Below are positions 36,067-47,384 of a stretch of DNA of 64,000 nucleotides, piece by piece. The DNA lies in NCBI GenBank assembly GCA_022661535.1, contig JAKULF010000003.1, positions 682,001-746,000 on the forward strand. The letters are read 5' to 3'. How positions within the stretch are numbered: position 1 is the stretch's first letter; the number at the start of each line of letters is the position of its first letter. A program made the translations under genes and the position numbers. The DNA is from Eutypa lata. Lineage: Eukaryota; Ascomycota; Sordariomycetes; Xylariales; Diatrypaceae. The notes under the pieces were generated by a model. The model was not told the DNA's origin and made no database searches. It saw only the letters and a program-made list of their open reading frames with translations.

Positions 36067-37029
36067 AACGGAAAAGGGAGAACAATTAGCCTAGCCTAAG
36101 TAAATAATAGCAGCTAAGTAATGGCAGCTAAAGGGTAAATATTAACTAAAACTAGGTCCTATAACGAAGTGGTATAATCTAGTATAAGGGCTAAAATAGC
36201 TAACTACGGGCCAGGTGAAACTAAATGGCAAAAACGTAATCTTTTGTAAGCCCAAAAAACTAATCAATGGCAAGTATCACTTGTGATTAAGCTTACGCAG
36301 AGAAATAATAGAATTATAGTAGCAGAACATCGGCTCTAGCCCTTTATGTTGTGTCTATTCATAGTACCAGGCTAACTAATTCTCTAGGGTGCCGGCTCTG
36401 AATTTAGAGTCCATTAGTTTGGACTTATTATAGCGATAGGCTGTCTCGACTTCACAAGCGCAGTTGGTATTACATTTAGTGTTGAACTATATGATCGACA
36501 GCTACCATGACATCAGTGGCGGCGCCAATGATTATCAGTGTCATTCTTGTCTGGAACACTATGTCGTTCGCGATCACGTTGTCGAAATAAGGGGTCAAAG
36601 CTATGAGTGGTTGATGTATTAGTACAAGCTAATATGGCTGATTGCACATATAGGCAAACGTTTCTCCCACCTCCATAGTAGCTGTTACCTTAATAGCCAA
36701 TCAAGCTCATTATCCTGTCTTTCAGCACAGGTATGGGTGAGTCGCATTCCGTAGAAGACATGCAACTTGGACACGTATAACGATATATGGGAGATTTCCG
36801 ACGCCAGCGATACCAGTTGTTCCAAACCAGGCCCCGGTACTCGTGATGAGAGTGCTACAATCCCCTTGCCCCTTATGGCTACGAGTTCTTATCAACCTGG
36901 CCTGCCTGTCCTGAACTCCGTCGTCCCGTCGATAAAAACAGCCTAACAAGCTGTGACCAACACATGATCACATCGAGTAAGCTATCGAGTACCACACACA
37001 TATCGAACCTACATTTTGATTTCAGCCGT
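36067..37029. other. Intergenic, nothing recognised
   Basis: About 960 bases between the P450 relic and the 3' end of the rhodopsin-like gene. A 75-codon minus-strand frame (36722-36949) shows no motif. The N-terminal part of the P450 relic may once have been here, but no recognisable piece remains. Confidence 0.45.
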
Positions 37030-38519
37030 TTATAACTGCGTCGATTTTACCGGTTTCAAATTGCTCGGTTGCTTAGCTGCACTTGTGATGTCAACCAAAG
37101 TATTTGGCTTGTGGCCAGGCCCGTCATTCACGTCCTCATCGGGATCATCCGTGTTCAGGAGCTCCCGCATAGAGCCTGTCCTACGAAGGTGCTCCGACCC
37201 GGAAACGTTATCCAGGCAGAACGCAGAGTTGGGATCTGTTGTCGATTGTGTCGCCGATGGCGCTGTCTTCTTGGAGAACATGCGTGAGATCTTTCGACTT
37301 ATAACGAGGACGATCGGCCGCATCACAGGGAGACACGCTATATCGCCAGAAGAGGGTGGATACATTTCAGTAAGTACCGGGTGTCTCGAGTGCCGATCAA
37401 CGTGGACGACGACGAACCTGTAACTAGACTGAGATTGACCTCGACTCCCGACCACATGACAGGCCCTACCTCGTTCCACAGTCGTTCCGTTGGGTCTGTA
37501 CTGTACCGGTTACCCTCGATGATCATCATTACGGACGACACACAAACGCTGTCTTGGACGTCAGAAAGAGGTAAACTAGCTAGTGATGGGACGGTGAACA
37601 TACACAATGCCAAACATGAACATGGCGGCAATGCCGGCCTTGTGCAGAGGCGGCATAGCGAGTTTTCGGATTTGCCCTTTCCAAACTGTCAGCTTGCCAG
37701 TAATATTTTCTATTTGCCTTTGTGGAGATCAGAGCACTCACATGCGGGTAGAGCCATTAGGCACAGATCCAGGAACATATGGACCGCGACGGTGCCGGTG
37801 AAGAATTTGCCTGAGTTGAGATGACAGGAGCCCTCGATGGTCTTATCCCACATATATCGGGGCGGGTTGCACTGGAACGTCACCATGAAGAACTGTCCCG
37901 ACTGTCAGAAGAACAAAACAGCAGATAGCCTGGCTTGGTCACTGGGGGGAAGGCAAGAAGGGAAAAAGTAGACACGTACACGAACCAAGAACCAGACCAT
38001 CGTAGCAGTAGTCAGGGCGTATATGGAGTAGCGAACGGATTCGACGGGGGAGAAGATGCCCCGGAAGAGCGCCAGTAGGGACAGCTGCGAGGCGGCGATG
38101 GAGAAGGTGTAGCCATGCTCGAGGATAAAATGGATGAGCGAGCTGTATCGACCGATCTCCTCTAGCGAGTAGGGGGCATCTTCGTGATGGAGGCCGAGCC
38201 CGAGGTGAAGCCCTAACACTAGCGTGTAAGTCATGTAATCAAACGAGAGCGCAGAATCATCGAATTACATACACACATACGAGGGAATGTTGTAGGCCAA
38301 TGCGCTCAGCTGCATGTCACGTCGAGTCAACAGAAGTGAACAGCAAGAATGTTGTCGTTCTTCATTGCTACATACAAATGCGATGATGGCCATGTAATCA
38401 TCCAGAGATAAGGGCAACTTCTTAAGTTTTCGGGCCCCTAACCGGCATATCAAAGAAGCTATCGCAGCTGCTAGAGTGATGGAAAGGGAGGCGTAGGGTT
38501 CTGGCTGGCGCGTCGCCAT
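37030..38519 (-). CDS. Rhodopsin-like seven-helix integral membrane protein (fungal family), seven exons
   Basis: Exons: 38519-38376, 38309-38273, 38218-37980, 37901-37742, 37685-37604, 37548-37418 and 37337-37030, all in phase, 366 residues. It shows the fungal 'rhodopsin domain' layout: a first helix (LSITLAAAIASLICRLGAR), LSLDDYMAIIAF, LGLGLHHEDAPYSLEEIGRY, FSIAASQLSLLALFRG, FQCNPPRYMWDKTIEGSCHL, LDLCLMALPA, IRKLAMPPLHKAGIAAMFM, and DPTERLWNEVGPVMWSGVEV, then a polar cytoplasmic tail. Related proteins include PTH11-like plasma-membrane receptors, but no CFEM domain is present. The exon 2 donor is the third of overlapping GTATGT-like sites; only it keeps the frame. Ligand and role are unknown. 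Confidence 0.85.
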
Positions 38520-39370
38520 CTAGGTAGAATATCGCCCTGGCAGCCACGTCGGCAGCAGCAATGCGGTCTAAAGTCTCGCGTCGTTCCCAAGAAATGTGTT
38601 ATTCACCGTACAAATCCGGTATTGGGAAATGCATAATAGCAAAGTACCATTAAATGGACCAAAATCGACTATATCTGATTAATGGTTGCCTTGACCGATT
38701 CTTATACTAATAGGGGGGGGGGAGCCTGTCTCCAACATATGAGGACTAGGCGGGGATTCGGTTAGCGGGGTCCCTGTTACTATAAGCCGAGGTGTGCGAG
38801 TAACAAAGGATGAGACATCCAGCCACATATATTACTGTAAATGCTACGGTAACCCTACTTTTCGACCGCTAGGTCCTGATAAGTAACTGCAAAGTCACCC
38901 TCCACAGGCTTTCTCCGGCATATTAATGTTGTACAGAGTCAGCCCTTATCGCTGTCCAATCCCATCAGCATCTGAACGGCGGAGTTGAAGGGGGCACCAA
39001 ACACGTCGCTGTAAGTAATTGCCTGAGTGGGCGGCCGAGACGGACGCAGAGGATCGACACCAGTACCTGCCTGCCATCGGCTGTGGCCCGACCCGAGCTG
39101 ATCCCGATAAGTTTAGCGAATAAGAGCGGATTTCTGCTTTAAAAAGGACCATCCTAGCCGCGCTGTATTTTTGTGGCTATATTCTATCTATAGATAGCTT
39201 AAAGGGTCCGCACCTTACTTACAGCTACCGTACCTTCTTCAACTTGTTATTTTTGCCCATTCCTGAGTGTTTGGTATTACGTGACACGTCTCTTCTTGTA
39301 GTCCGTAACGATGAATTTGGAAATATGCGCTTTATTATTCCCATGATTCCTTCAAAGAGTTGTATTGTAC
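38520..39370. other. Intergenic with a coding-like fragment (minus strand)
   Basis: Between the rhodopsin-like gene and the next P450. On the minus strand about 39110-38945 a frame of roughly 55 sense codons (parts: GTGVDPLRPSRPPTQAITYS, SDVFGAPFNSAVQMLMGL) ends in TGA, with no start or acceptor that I can define. It looks like the C-terminal exon of a lost gene; family not recognised. A run of 10 G lies near 38712-38721. Confidence 0.3.
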
Positions 39371-41289
39371 TTACTTCTTTTTGATGAGGTCATCGCAGAC
39401 ATCTTTGCGAGGTCTGAAGACGAGGAAAGGGCCATCGTGGCTTGCTGTTACATTATCGAACAATTGGTACTCAGTGACACGATGTCTCCCTTGTCTATCT
39501 CCCGGGTCACCCTCGCCCACGTGGCCTAAATCGCCTTGCGCCTGCTCAAAGTCAAAATACCAGATAGTTTTTGCGATTGCCAGGCTATCCTCTAAGTAAA
39601 GCACTATCATAAGGGAAGTTAGTTGCTTTAGTAACATAAGGGAGTTCCGGATAATAGAGGCAGGTGGTAATATCTAATGAGGATAATACCCGCAAGGAAG
39701 CAATTTCCGCCCTGAGAAGAGGAAGGGAGATTTGGGTAGCAATTGGAATAAAAAACTACTTACTGGGCCTCCCCGGGCAACCACGAGCTCCTAGTGCAAA
39801 GGGGGCAAATGCTTTATGCATCAGTGCTCTTGCAGCTTGCGTTTCTTCGCTTTCTGGTACTGTCGAGTCAACCCAGCGCTCTGGTTTGAAGTCGAAAGGG
39901 TCCGGAAAATATTGCTCGTTGTGTAGAAGTGAATATAAGCTGACCGCAACCTCCGTTCCACGGGGGATAACGTGTCCATCGATTATTATAGGTTCTTCTC
40001 CTTCGTCCTCGTAGGACTGTGTTCGCCACGGTGGTGCTAGTGATGGGGGAGCTAGGCGAATTGCCTCGTCGATGCAGGCACGGAGATACTTGCAGTTATT
40101 CAGCTGTTGGCCAGATCGAATTTCGGTTCCATGCTCAAAGGTTGTCCGTATTTCCTCGGCTAGTTGATGATAGCAGTCTGGATTCCGGGAGAGGTAGAAG
40201 AATACCGCGCACATGGATGTCGCTGCAGTAGTGCCACCAGCCGTTAAGAAGAACATGGCCTCGGTCCAAAGTTCACTGGTAGTCAATCCGTCACTTCCTT
40301 TGCTGTCATAGTAGTCGGCGGTTAGCGTGTATAAGTCATACTTCGCCTTTTTATCCTCGGACAAGCGGCTCCGAATCATAGTCTCGAAGAACTGAATAAA
40401 CTTTTGAGTCTCTTTCTTACCCAGCCACCTCACGATTATCTCGAGCTTCGAGACCTCTGGGCACTGCAAGTACAGATTTATGCGGGTTTTGTTTAGGGCC
40501 ATTCCCCGGGGCACAGGCCGCCTCGCTTCCTCGGTCTGGAGATTAAGAGGATAGCCAAAAGCCAAATGTCCCACAATATCGACGGCGAGATAGTTGCATC
40601 TATCTGTCATGTTTACTGGCTGAGGGGACGAAGTCAGTAACTCGATGAGGAATATATCTATTTGCTCTATCATAGTAGGCTCAAAGAGGCGCATCCAGCG
40701 TTCTGATGTGGCCTGACTCAGGATCTTTCTCTTGCGGCGATGCAATTCTGTCTCTAGTGTGTCGAACAAAGTAGGGTTGGGCGCGAGACGAGATTGTTGG
40801 TAAGCATATGGCTTCGAGATTCGAGGATTTTGATAGATATCTGTACGAGTGCATGTCAGATAAATGGCAACATGATATCCTCTAGTGATACCTACCTTGG
40901 AGAGCAGTGACAGAGTTGAATACGAGCCTATTTGGCCCTTGTCTGACAATTGATCCTATGCATTTTCATAATCAAGTAAGCGGTACATTCCACCATGGCG
41001 AGAGTAAGGCTCGTTTAGCATACCATACTTCTGGTGATTCGTCCATGTTGTAAGATGATATCGCTTAGTGAGAGAATGATAGCCTCCATATAAATTTGAC
41101 AGCTTCCCGAAGAGAGGCCCAGGGTATTTGCTTAGTGGGTGGAAGGTAAGGCGATAACTGAGGATCAAGAGTAGCTTGTGGGAAAGGTTAGTTGAAGTGT
41201 GAAGATAATTTCATGTTATGCCTTACATAGGGGATGAGCAAGTATATTGCAGATGCGGCGATAGACACGACTAAGTTAACAGCATTCAT
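39371..41289 (-). CDS. Cytochrome P450, CYP65/trichothecene-hydroxylase-like, five exons
   Basis: Exons 41289-41227, 41174-41024, 40955-40896, 40840-39764 and 39603-39371 join in phase to 527 residues. Exon 1 is a membrane anchor (NLVVSIAASAIYLLIPY); then come YRLTFHPLSKYPGPLFGKLS, IVRQGPNRLVFNSVTALQ, DIYQNPRISKPYAY and the I-helix FFLTAGGTTAATSM (a Gly-Thr-Thr variant). ExxR is DEAIRL, PERF is FKPERW, and the heme loop FALGARGCPG ends exon 4; the last exon resumes LYLEDSLAIAKTIWYFDFE. The hinge and K-helix style are those of isotrichodermin C-15-hydroxylase-type P450s, which oxidise terpenoids or polyketides at the ER. Exon 2 uses an AAG acceptor. No synthase gene is visible in the window. 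Confidence 0.88.
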
Positions 41290-42670
41290 TGTTGTTGCTG
41301 TGCTGAAGGTATAGCGCCCCAGAATGAGAAGGAAGAAAACAGTATCGTTGACTTTTTCCCTTTTCCTTTTTTGAGATAACCCGGAACAGGCCAAAGACGA
41401 TGAAGTGCAGCCGTGCTTACTTGTTTGCTTATTTTATAGCGTCCGATGCAAGGGACGAAGAGATGTGTACTCGACCGACTCCAATATATCGAGTATTTGA
41501 ACATAATCGGGGAAATGTAGGTACATGCTCGTTACATTCATCATGTATGGGACTGGCAGTAATACGTATACACGTAATGTACGTTGGTGCCATAGGCAGA
41601 GCCTTGCATGAGAAGATTACACCTACAGTCGCAGCCCAGAGGTCCTGTAAATCATTGTAACATGGGGCCAGGAGTGACGAAATCCCTTTCGTTCTCTTCT
41701 TCCTATCAGAGTCTGTGTGGCATTACCACCTTGACACCAGTGATCAATAATTTGAACAGATACGTGCCTAGTATTATCACTTAGGTTAAAATCCACACAG
41801 ATTCAGGCAAGGGTGCCAAGAATATTACATGGTGTTGTGTACATACCCATTGGAGAGGGATCCTGCAGGTGTATGCAAGTTGGTCGTAGCCGTTATATCT
41901 AGTTCTATTACTGCATAAGTTAAATCTAGCCTCGCCTGTGAAATAGCTCTCATACTCATCCAAGTATATATAAGTACATACTTAAGTACTTAAGTACATA
42001 TGTTACCAAAGGCATTCCCCTCTCTATGTTCAATCATTCCGAGCAGCTAGTTGCTCCTAATTGGTGTTCATCCAAGGGTGTTGGTGCTGCACGCGCTCTG
42101 CATATCCAGATCCCGAATGATCGGCAGGCAGCTCTGTTTCCGTATTGAATTCAGTGGCTTTGAACAACCCCCCGTCACTTCTATGGGTATCAGAGCTATC
42201 ACCCTTCTGACTGGCTTTGTTATGCTCATCATTAACCTTTCTGTTCTCTACCTGATTTTAAGTTACAGCTTGGTTATACTTACTCCCTTAGACGAATAAT
42301 CTCAACCTAATAGCCCCTGGCTGTTAAACTGCTCATCCTACGATATAAAGGTTTTACTGTATATCTATTGACATAACGTATGAGGGTAATAGTGTTACCT
42401 CTGTATTACTTCTACGTCATCACTAGTCCTTATCGTAGAGTGTTCGTATTCGAATGGTCCACAGTAAGGACTAGACGACCGAGAAAGTCCTGCGTAATAC
42501 AAATTACTAGCATGCCGGGAAGAAGATTAATCTGTGTCTTTCTGTGTCAGACTTTAATTCATTCGAATGATATCTCTCTAGTTATTATGCAATGTAACCG
42601 AACGTCAACGTCGGCTAACCGAGTATTTGTTGTATCAAGCAATATTGATATGTTGATACTATCCATCCTG
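41290..42670. other. Intergenic, nothing recognised
   Basis: About 1.4 kb with several short AT-leaning frames and no motif or splice support. Contains a palindromic TACTTAAGTACTTAAGTA stretch near 41979-41998. It probably includes the P450 promoter and the 3' end of the HET gene. Confidence 0.45.
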
Positions 42671-43879
42671 CTAATCTGCTGCATGTTCTTCCCATTTTAT
42701 CACAAGGTGCCCACTATCCATCTTGCACGATATAACTGCATACGCTATTTCATGCCTTCCAAGTTGTTTACCCGAGATCCGAATACTGTCTGTTCCGCAT
42801 GGCCATTGTGTTTGACTTAGCCCCAGCTTGCGCATAGTGCTCTGCAAGACGTCACTTGGAGGCAATGTAAATGGTAAAGCATCGTCCATTACCATTCCTT
42901 TGATCAGTATACTTGTGCTCAGTTGATTAGGCCTGATAATAAGGCCAAAGGATATGTTGTTAGGTCCCAAGTAAATGAATATCTGTTCTTTATATAACGA
43001 TTCTATGGCCAGTGTGGCTTCCCTGCCATGCTTGATCCTTTGCTGGGGGTAAGACATCGCTAGAACGAAGCCGTTCTTGTCTAATACATGTGTATCGATT
43101 ACCGCAATGATATGGGGTTTAGTTCGACCGAATCCGGTGTCTCTGCTTTGGGATTTAAGGTAAATCTTCCTCCATTCACCCGCCAAACATAACTTAGAAT
43201 CGGGTAGAAAGAAAGGCGACCACAAGACTGCTCGCTCATAGACCTCAAACCCGCTTCGAGAGTCCGCAGAGCAGTATCGTAATGGCACTGCTATAACATC
43301 TCTGTATAAGGGCATGTTTCTCGGGGGCTTCGTAGGCAACAAACGTCGGAGCCATGATTTCTCGCAGCCGCTTAGATGATACCTCGCATAGAAGCTTGCA
43401 TCTACTCCGAAGCAAGCAAGTTTCATCTCCTCGTTACAGGGTATGAGAAGGATCTCGACCTCTATACCGTTATTTGTGCATGAAAGGGCCATGGGCATAT
43501 TGTTTTTATCTAAGTTTGGAACGGAAGTGAAGCCCGCGAATGCTGATGGGAGTGGTGCCAATGCGTCTACCGGCATACTACTCTGGAGCCGGAGCGTGTC
43601 CGCGCATGGGGTCTCTAGACCCCAGAGTAATAAGCTGGGATCATTGTGTTTTCGAATATACTCCTCCTGAAGTCGAATAAATGCTCTGTCCCCCTCACCA
43701 TATAGAAGCGGCATATTGACACTAAGTAGCCCCTTCAGTAATATTAGTTTCCTCTTATTGTTTTCGTTGTATCTATTCGTTCAACTTGGGATTCTAATAC
43801 ATACCAATAAGCAATATGCCATGTCTTCCTTTCTTGTAGTTTGGCGGTAGGCTGCCCATGATAATCGACGAGTTATGCA
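42671..43879 (-). pseudogene. HET-domain (heterokaryon incompatibility) protein, N-terminal half missing
   Basis: Exons 43879-43805 and 43732-42671 join in phase (AAG acceptor). The first gives RRLSWAAYRQTTRKEDMAYC, the second continues LLSVNMPLLYGEGDRAFIRL: together the typical C-terminal end of a HET domain. A roughly 300-residue tail of unknown type follows. The start of the HET domain (YxxLSHTWG-like, RAWTLQE-like motifs) is not found upstream, where a TAA directly precedes the first exon unless an AAG acceptor is used, so the gene is incomplete here. HET domains trigger cell death on non-self fusion in fungi. It could be a relic or an allele with a displaced first exon. Confidence 0.7.
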
Positions 43880-45017
43880 CTTTTACGGTTGGATATGGAG
43901 GAACGTCGACTGAGAGCTCGCTGGGAGTAGATAGATGATAGTTAAGAGTAGATATGTAGGTAGTATGTCTTGATTGATGATCATAAACAGGAGGAAAGGT
44001 CTTTACGAAAAGACATCATGGTGGAATAGGTGGCAATGTCAGCTCCGGGAACCAGTCAAAGCCGTGAACTGCAGTGCTACCACACCATCTTCACTATCTA
44101 GGAGGCATGTCTCCCTCGGCATAAGGATATCGTTGAAGGACCGATCAAAACAACAAAGCGATATTTCGCTAGTTATAACGAAAAGGATTGCTACGCTGAT
44201 GACACTGGCATCAACTGCATACGCACTTAAAGCATATTAATTGGGAGGCGAACAGATATTATACTTGCTAAGAAAAACAGTAGTCCACGGCGCTTGCCAC
44301 CAATAGCACCCTGTGACTGTACCTAAGCATTTATATGTCTTTGGAGGTCAACGTCGTAGTAAAGTTAGAAGTGAGTAGCCCCACGAAAGGCTACAATGGA
44401 GGCCAAGAATACGTACAAAATGTAAAATAGACTCAATGACACGAATCCGGCGACCCAGTACTACTATCAAAACACAGTCGTGTCCTTGAACACAACGGAG
44501 GAATATCAAAAACCACTGAAGACCATTAACCGATTGCTACGACGGTCCAGCTATTTGATGATATTCCTTCGTCGCATTTAAAGGTTAGGGGTGCATATAT
44601 CATCCACACATACATACGCAATCCAGTACATCTCACGCAAAATCATACACTTATGCATCTTATCCTATTAGGTCGATCTACCTAAAAGTACACATAGCTC
44701 AGGGCACATCACACCACGTCCTGTCACATCGCAGCATCACGTGTGTATATGCTCTTCTGCCCTATCCTATCTTATCCTGTCCTCTCCTCATCGCCTGCCT
44801 CTTTATCTTTATGCACCCGACAAGCGTGAAAAAAATTGTATGCATGCAAAGTTTCTACTCGTCGTCAGAATTGCCAAATGTCTGCCTGTCCAATGCACTA
44901 GCAATGAATTCGGTTCTTGTTGTTGGTCTCGTGGTATATCCATATATGATGTGGGGGTTCTTTCTCTATATTGGGAATTCGCTGCTGCTGCTGCTGCTGC
45001 TGAACTCATGTACAAAT
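43880..45017. other. Intergenic upstream of HET remnant, downstream of IDH1
   Basis: Contains no HET N-terminus. On the minus strand about 44240-44060 there is an open frame of some 60 codons (ILFVITSEISLCCFD region), unrecognised. The right end holds a CTG microsatellite next to the IDH1 stop codon. Confidence 0.4.
44981..45002. repeat. (CTG)n microsatellite in the IDH1 3' region
   Basis: Seven consecutive GCT/CTG units ending about 15 bases beyond the IDH1 stop codon, so transcribed as CAG repeats in its 3' UTR. Not coding. Confidence 0.9.
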
Positions 45018-46598
45018 TTACAAGGTGTCAATCTTGTCGAGGATAGCGCGCGTGAACTCGTGCGTGGTGGCGTCGCCGCCCATGTCTCGGGTGCGCGTCT
45101 TGCTGTAGCAAGAAGTCAGTCAACTTAGTTCCACAAAAGTTTGAATAGCAGTTCCATTTGCCGCATAAAAAGAAAGAGAGAGGAAAAGGGAGAGGGAAGA
45201 AAAAAAGTAGCCCTCGTAGAATCAAATTGTGTCATGTGAAACCGTACTCAGTACGCTGTCTAGTTTCCATGATTGGCTAGGAACCTATACATAGCGTACC
45301 ATGGTAGCTACGATTTCACGAGATCCAATTGACCAATCCAATTAGAGTGATGGGAGGGGGATAGAAATAACCTACCCATCGGCAATAACGCCATACACGG
45401 CCTGGGAGATGCGGTTGGCGTGGTCGTCGAGGCCGAGGTGGCGGAGGAGCATGGAGCCGGACAGGAGCAGGGCGGTGGGGTTGGCCTGGTCCTTGCCCTT
45501 GATGTCGAGGCCGACGTGGCGGCAGCCGGGCTCGAAGACGGCGACGTCGCGGCCCATGTTGCAGCCGGGGACGATGCCGGGGCCGCCGACGAGGGCGGCG
45601 CCTATGTTGGACAGGATGCCGCCGTACAGGTTGGGCATGACCATGACGTCGAACTGCTGGGGCCGCGAGACGCACTGCATGCTCGCGTTGTCGACGATCA
45701 TGTCGTCGGCCTTGAGGGTGGGGTACTCCTTGGCGGTGTTGTGGAAGGTGTTGCGGAAGAGGCCGTCGGCCAGCTTCATGATGTTGGCCTTGTGGATGCA
45801 CGTGACCTTCTTGCGGTTGTTGGCCAGGGCGAAGGAGAAGGCGAACTTGGCGATGCGCTCCGACTTGGCGCGGGTGATGATCTTGAGGGACTCGACGACC
45901 CCGGGCACGGACTGGTGCTCGAGCCCGCTGTACTCGCCCTCGGTGTTCTCCCGGATGATGCACAGGTCGACGTCCCGGTGGCGCGTCTCGTAGCCGGGGA
46001 TGTTCTTGATCAGGCTGATGGACGCGTAGATGTCCAGCTCCTGGCGCATGGCCACGTTGAAGCTCTGGTGGCCCGACCGGCTGATCGGCGTGTGCAGGAT
46101 GCCCTTCAGCCCCAGCTTGTTCCGCTTGAGGGACGCCACCGACTCCCGGAACATCGCCTCCGTGCTGCCCGGCGTGCCGCTCTCCACGCCCGAGGCGTCC
46201 ACCTGCTCCCAGTCGATGGGCACGTTGTCGGCCTTGAAGATGGTCTTGACGCTCTCGGCCACCTCGGCGCCGATGCCGTCGCCGGGGATGAGCGTCACGG
46301 TGTATTTGCTGCCATACTTGGTGGGCTTGAAGATGTCGGATTGGACGGTCGCAAAGGATCTCGACGCAGCCTGGAGGTGTGGTTGTTGAGTGGCCGCAGT
46401 CCGTACGAGCCGCTATGTAGGAAGAAAATAAAAGTTATGTGAGCTATTTTGTCATCTCGAAACTGCAAACAAATCTCGAATTTGAGAGCATGTGATTGTA
46501 GTGGAGGGGAGTTTTAAACGGTAAAAAGGGTCAATGCTCAATTAAAATAGACAAGGAAAACATACCTGGGCGGCTCGAGTAGAGTTGCGCGACAACAT
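45018..46598 (-). CDS. idh1: Mitochondrial NAD-dependent isocitrate dehydrogenase, subunit 1
   Basis: Exons 46598-46566, 46412-45376 and 45102-45018 join in phase to 384 residues, the usual length. The N-terminus is a mitochondrial presequence rich in Arg, Ser and Ala (MLSRNSTRAAQRLVRTAA ... SFATVQSD). The body has VTLIPGDGIGAEV, the Ser/Arg-rich substrate loop (HTPISRSGHQSFNVAMRQEL), IIRENTEGEYSGLEH, KVTCIHKANIMK, the conserved D-rich segment, and NLYGGILSNIGAALVGGPG. The last exon ends TTHEFTRAILDKIDTL. Together with subunit 2 (not in the window) it forms the allosteric TCA-cycle enzyme converting isocitrate to 2-oxoglutarate. Very high GC at third positions compared with its neighbours suggests high expression. 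Intron 1 lies within the presequence, as is common in fungi. Confidence 0.96.
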
Positions 46599-47384
46599 CT
46601 TCTTCGTAAGGAGAGGACTAATAGGACGTTATAGAGCAAGAGGCGATAGAGAGAGAAGAAAAAGAAAGGTATAAAAAATACGATTACCCTCTAGTTAACT
46701 GCTAAGAAGTTTAATGTCTAGGTAGGTATCGTGCATGAAGGGAAGAACAATGTGTAAAAAGCTCAAATGGCGCAGTGGGAAAAAACACACAAAGCGGCTA
46801 CAATCCCATCCCGATCTTCTTTACCTCTAAGTTTTAGCTAGCCCAATGGCCGTGACTTCCCGAACGAATTGCTCCTCCAACTTCCCTTTTCCCGAGGGAT
46901 TTCTTAAATAAACTAGTTCTATTCTGGATTAGCTCTATCTGATAAAAACAGAGCTCAGATCAAACAGTAGATATGGGAGGATGAGCCTCTTAAATGACGA
47001 TGAAGTGGCTGAGTCTGTGGCTGGTGCTTCGGATTGTCTGATTGTACGACTTCAAAAACATGGATACATCTAACGATAGGCATGTGATCGCCATTGAGAT
47101 GAAAGGTATCTATTCCTGTATCGTCTTTCTTTTTTGTTATGTCTTCGAGTCTTTCTTTCTCAACGACTGTTTTCTATACCTATGTAGTAGTTACTTCGTA
47201 CATCGTCCACCTTCCATCCATCCATCCATCCATTCATTACCAGCGTTTCATCTTCTCTTTTTATGCAACATAACTCCATGCGCCAGAGGTAAGTAATAAC
47301 AAGCAGTAGTAGTAATGGTAGTAGTAGCTGGAATGTTGCGCTTTGCCCACAACAAAAAAAAAGAAAAAGAAACAAACGAAAAGA
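46599..47384. other. Intergenic: IDH1 promoter and kinase 3' end
   Basis: No gene seen. Contains TCCA tandem repeats (47213-47234) and a purine-rich run AAAAAAAAAGAAAAAGAAA just after the kinase stop codon. Confidence 0.6.
47213..47234. repeat. (TCCA)n microsatellite
   Basis: Five to six TCCA units about 150 bases downstream of the kinase gene. Confidence 0.9.

Noticed and set aside
45316..46442. Long open frames on both strands over IDH1 (340 codons on the plus strand, 215 on the minus)
   Set aside because: They are shadows of the GC3-rich idh1 coding sequence: repetitive Arg/His or Val/Asp/Gly composition without domains.
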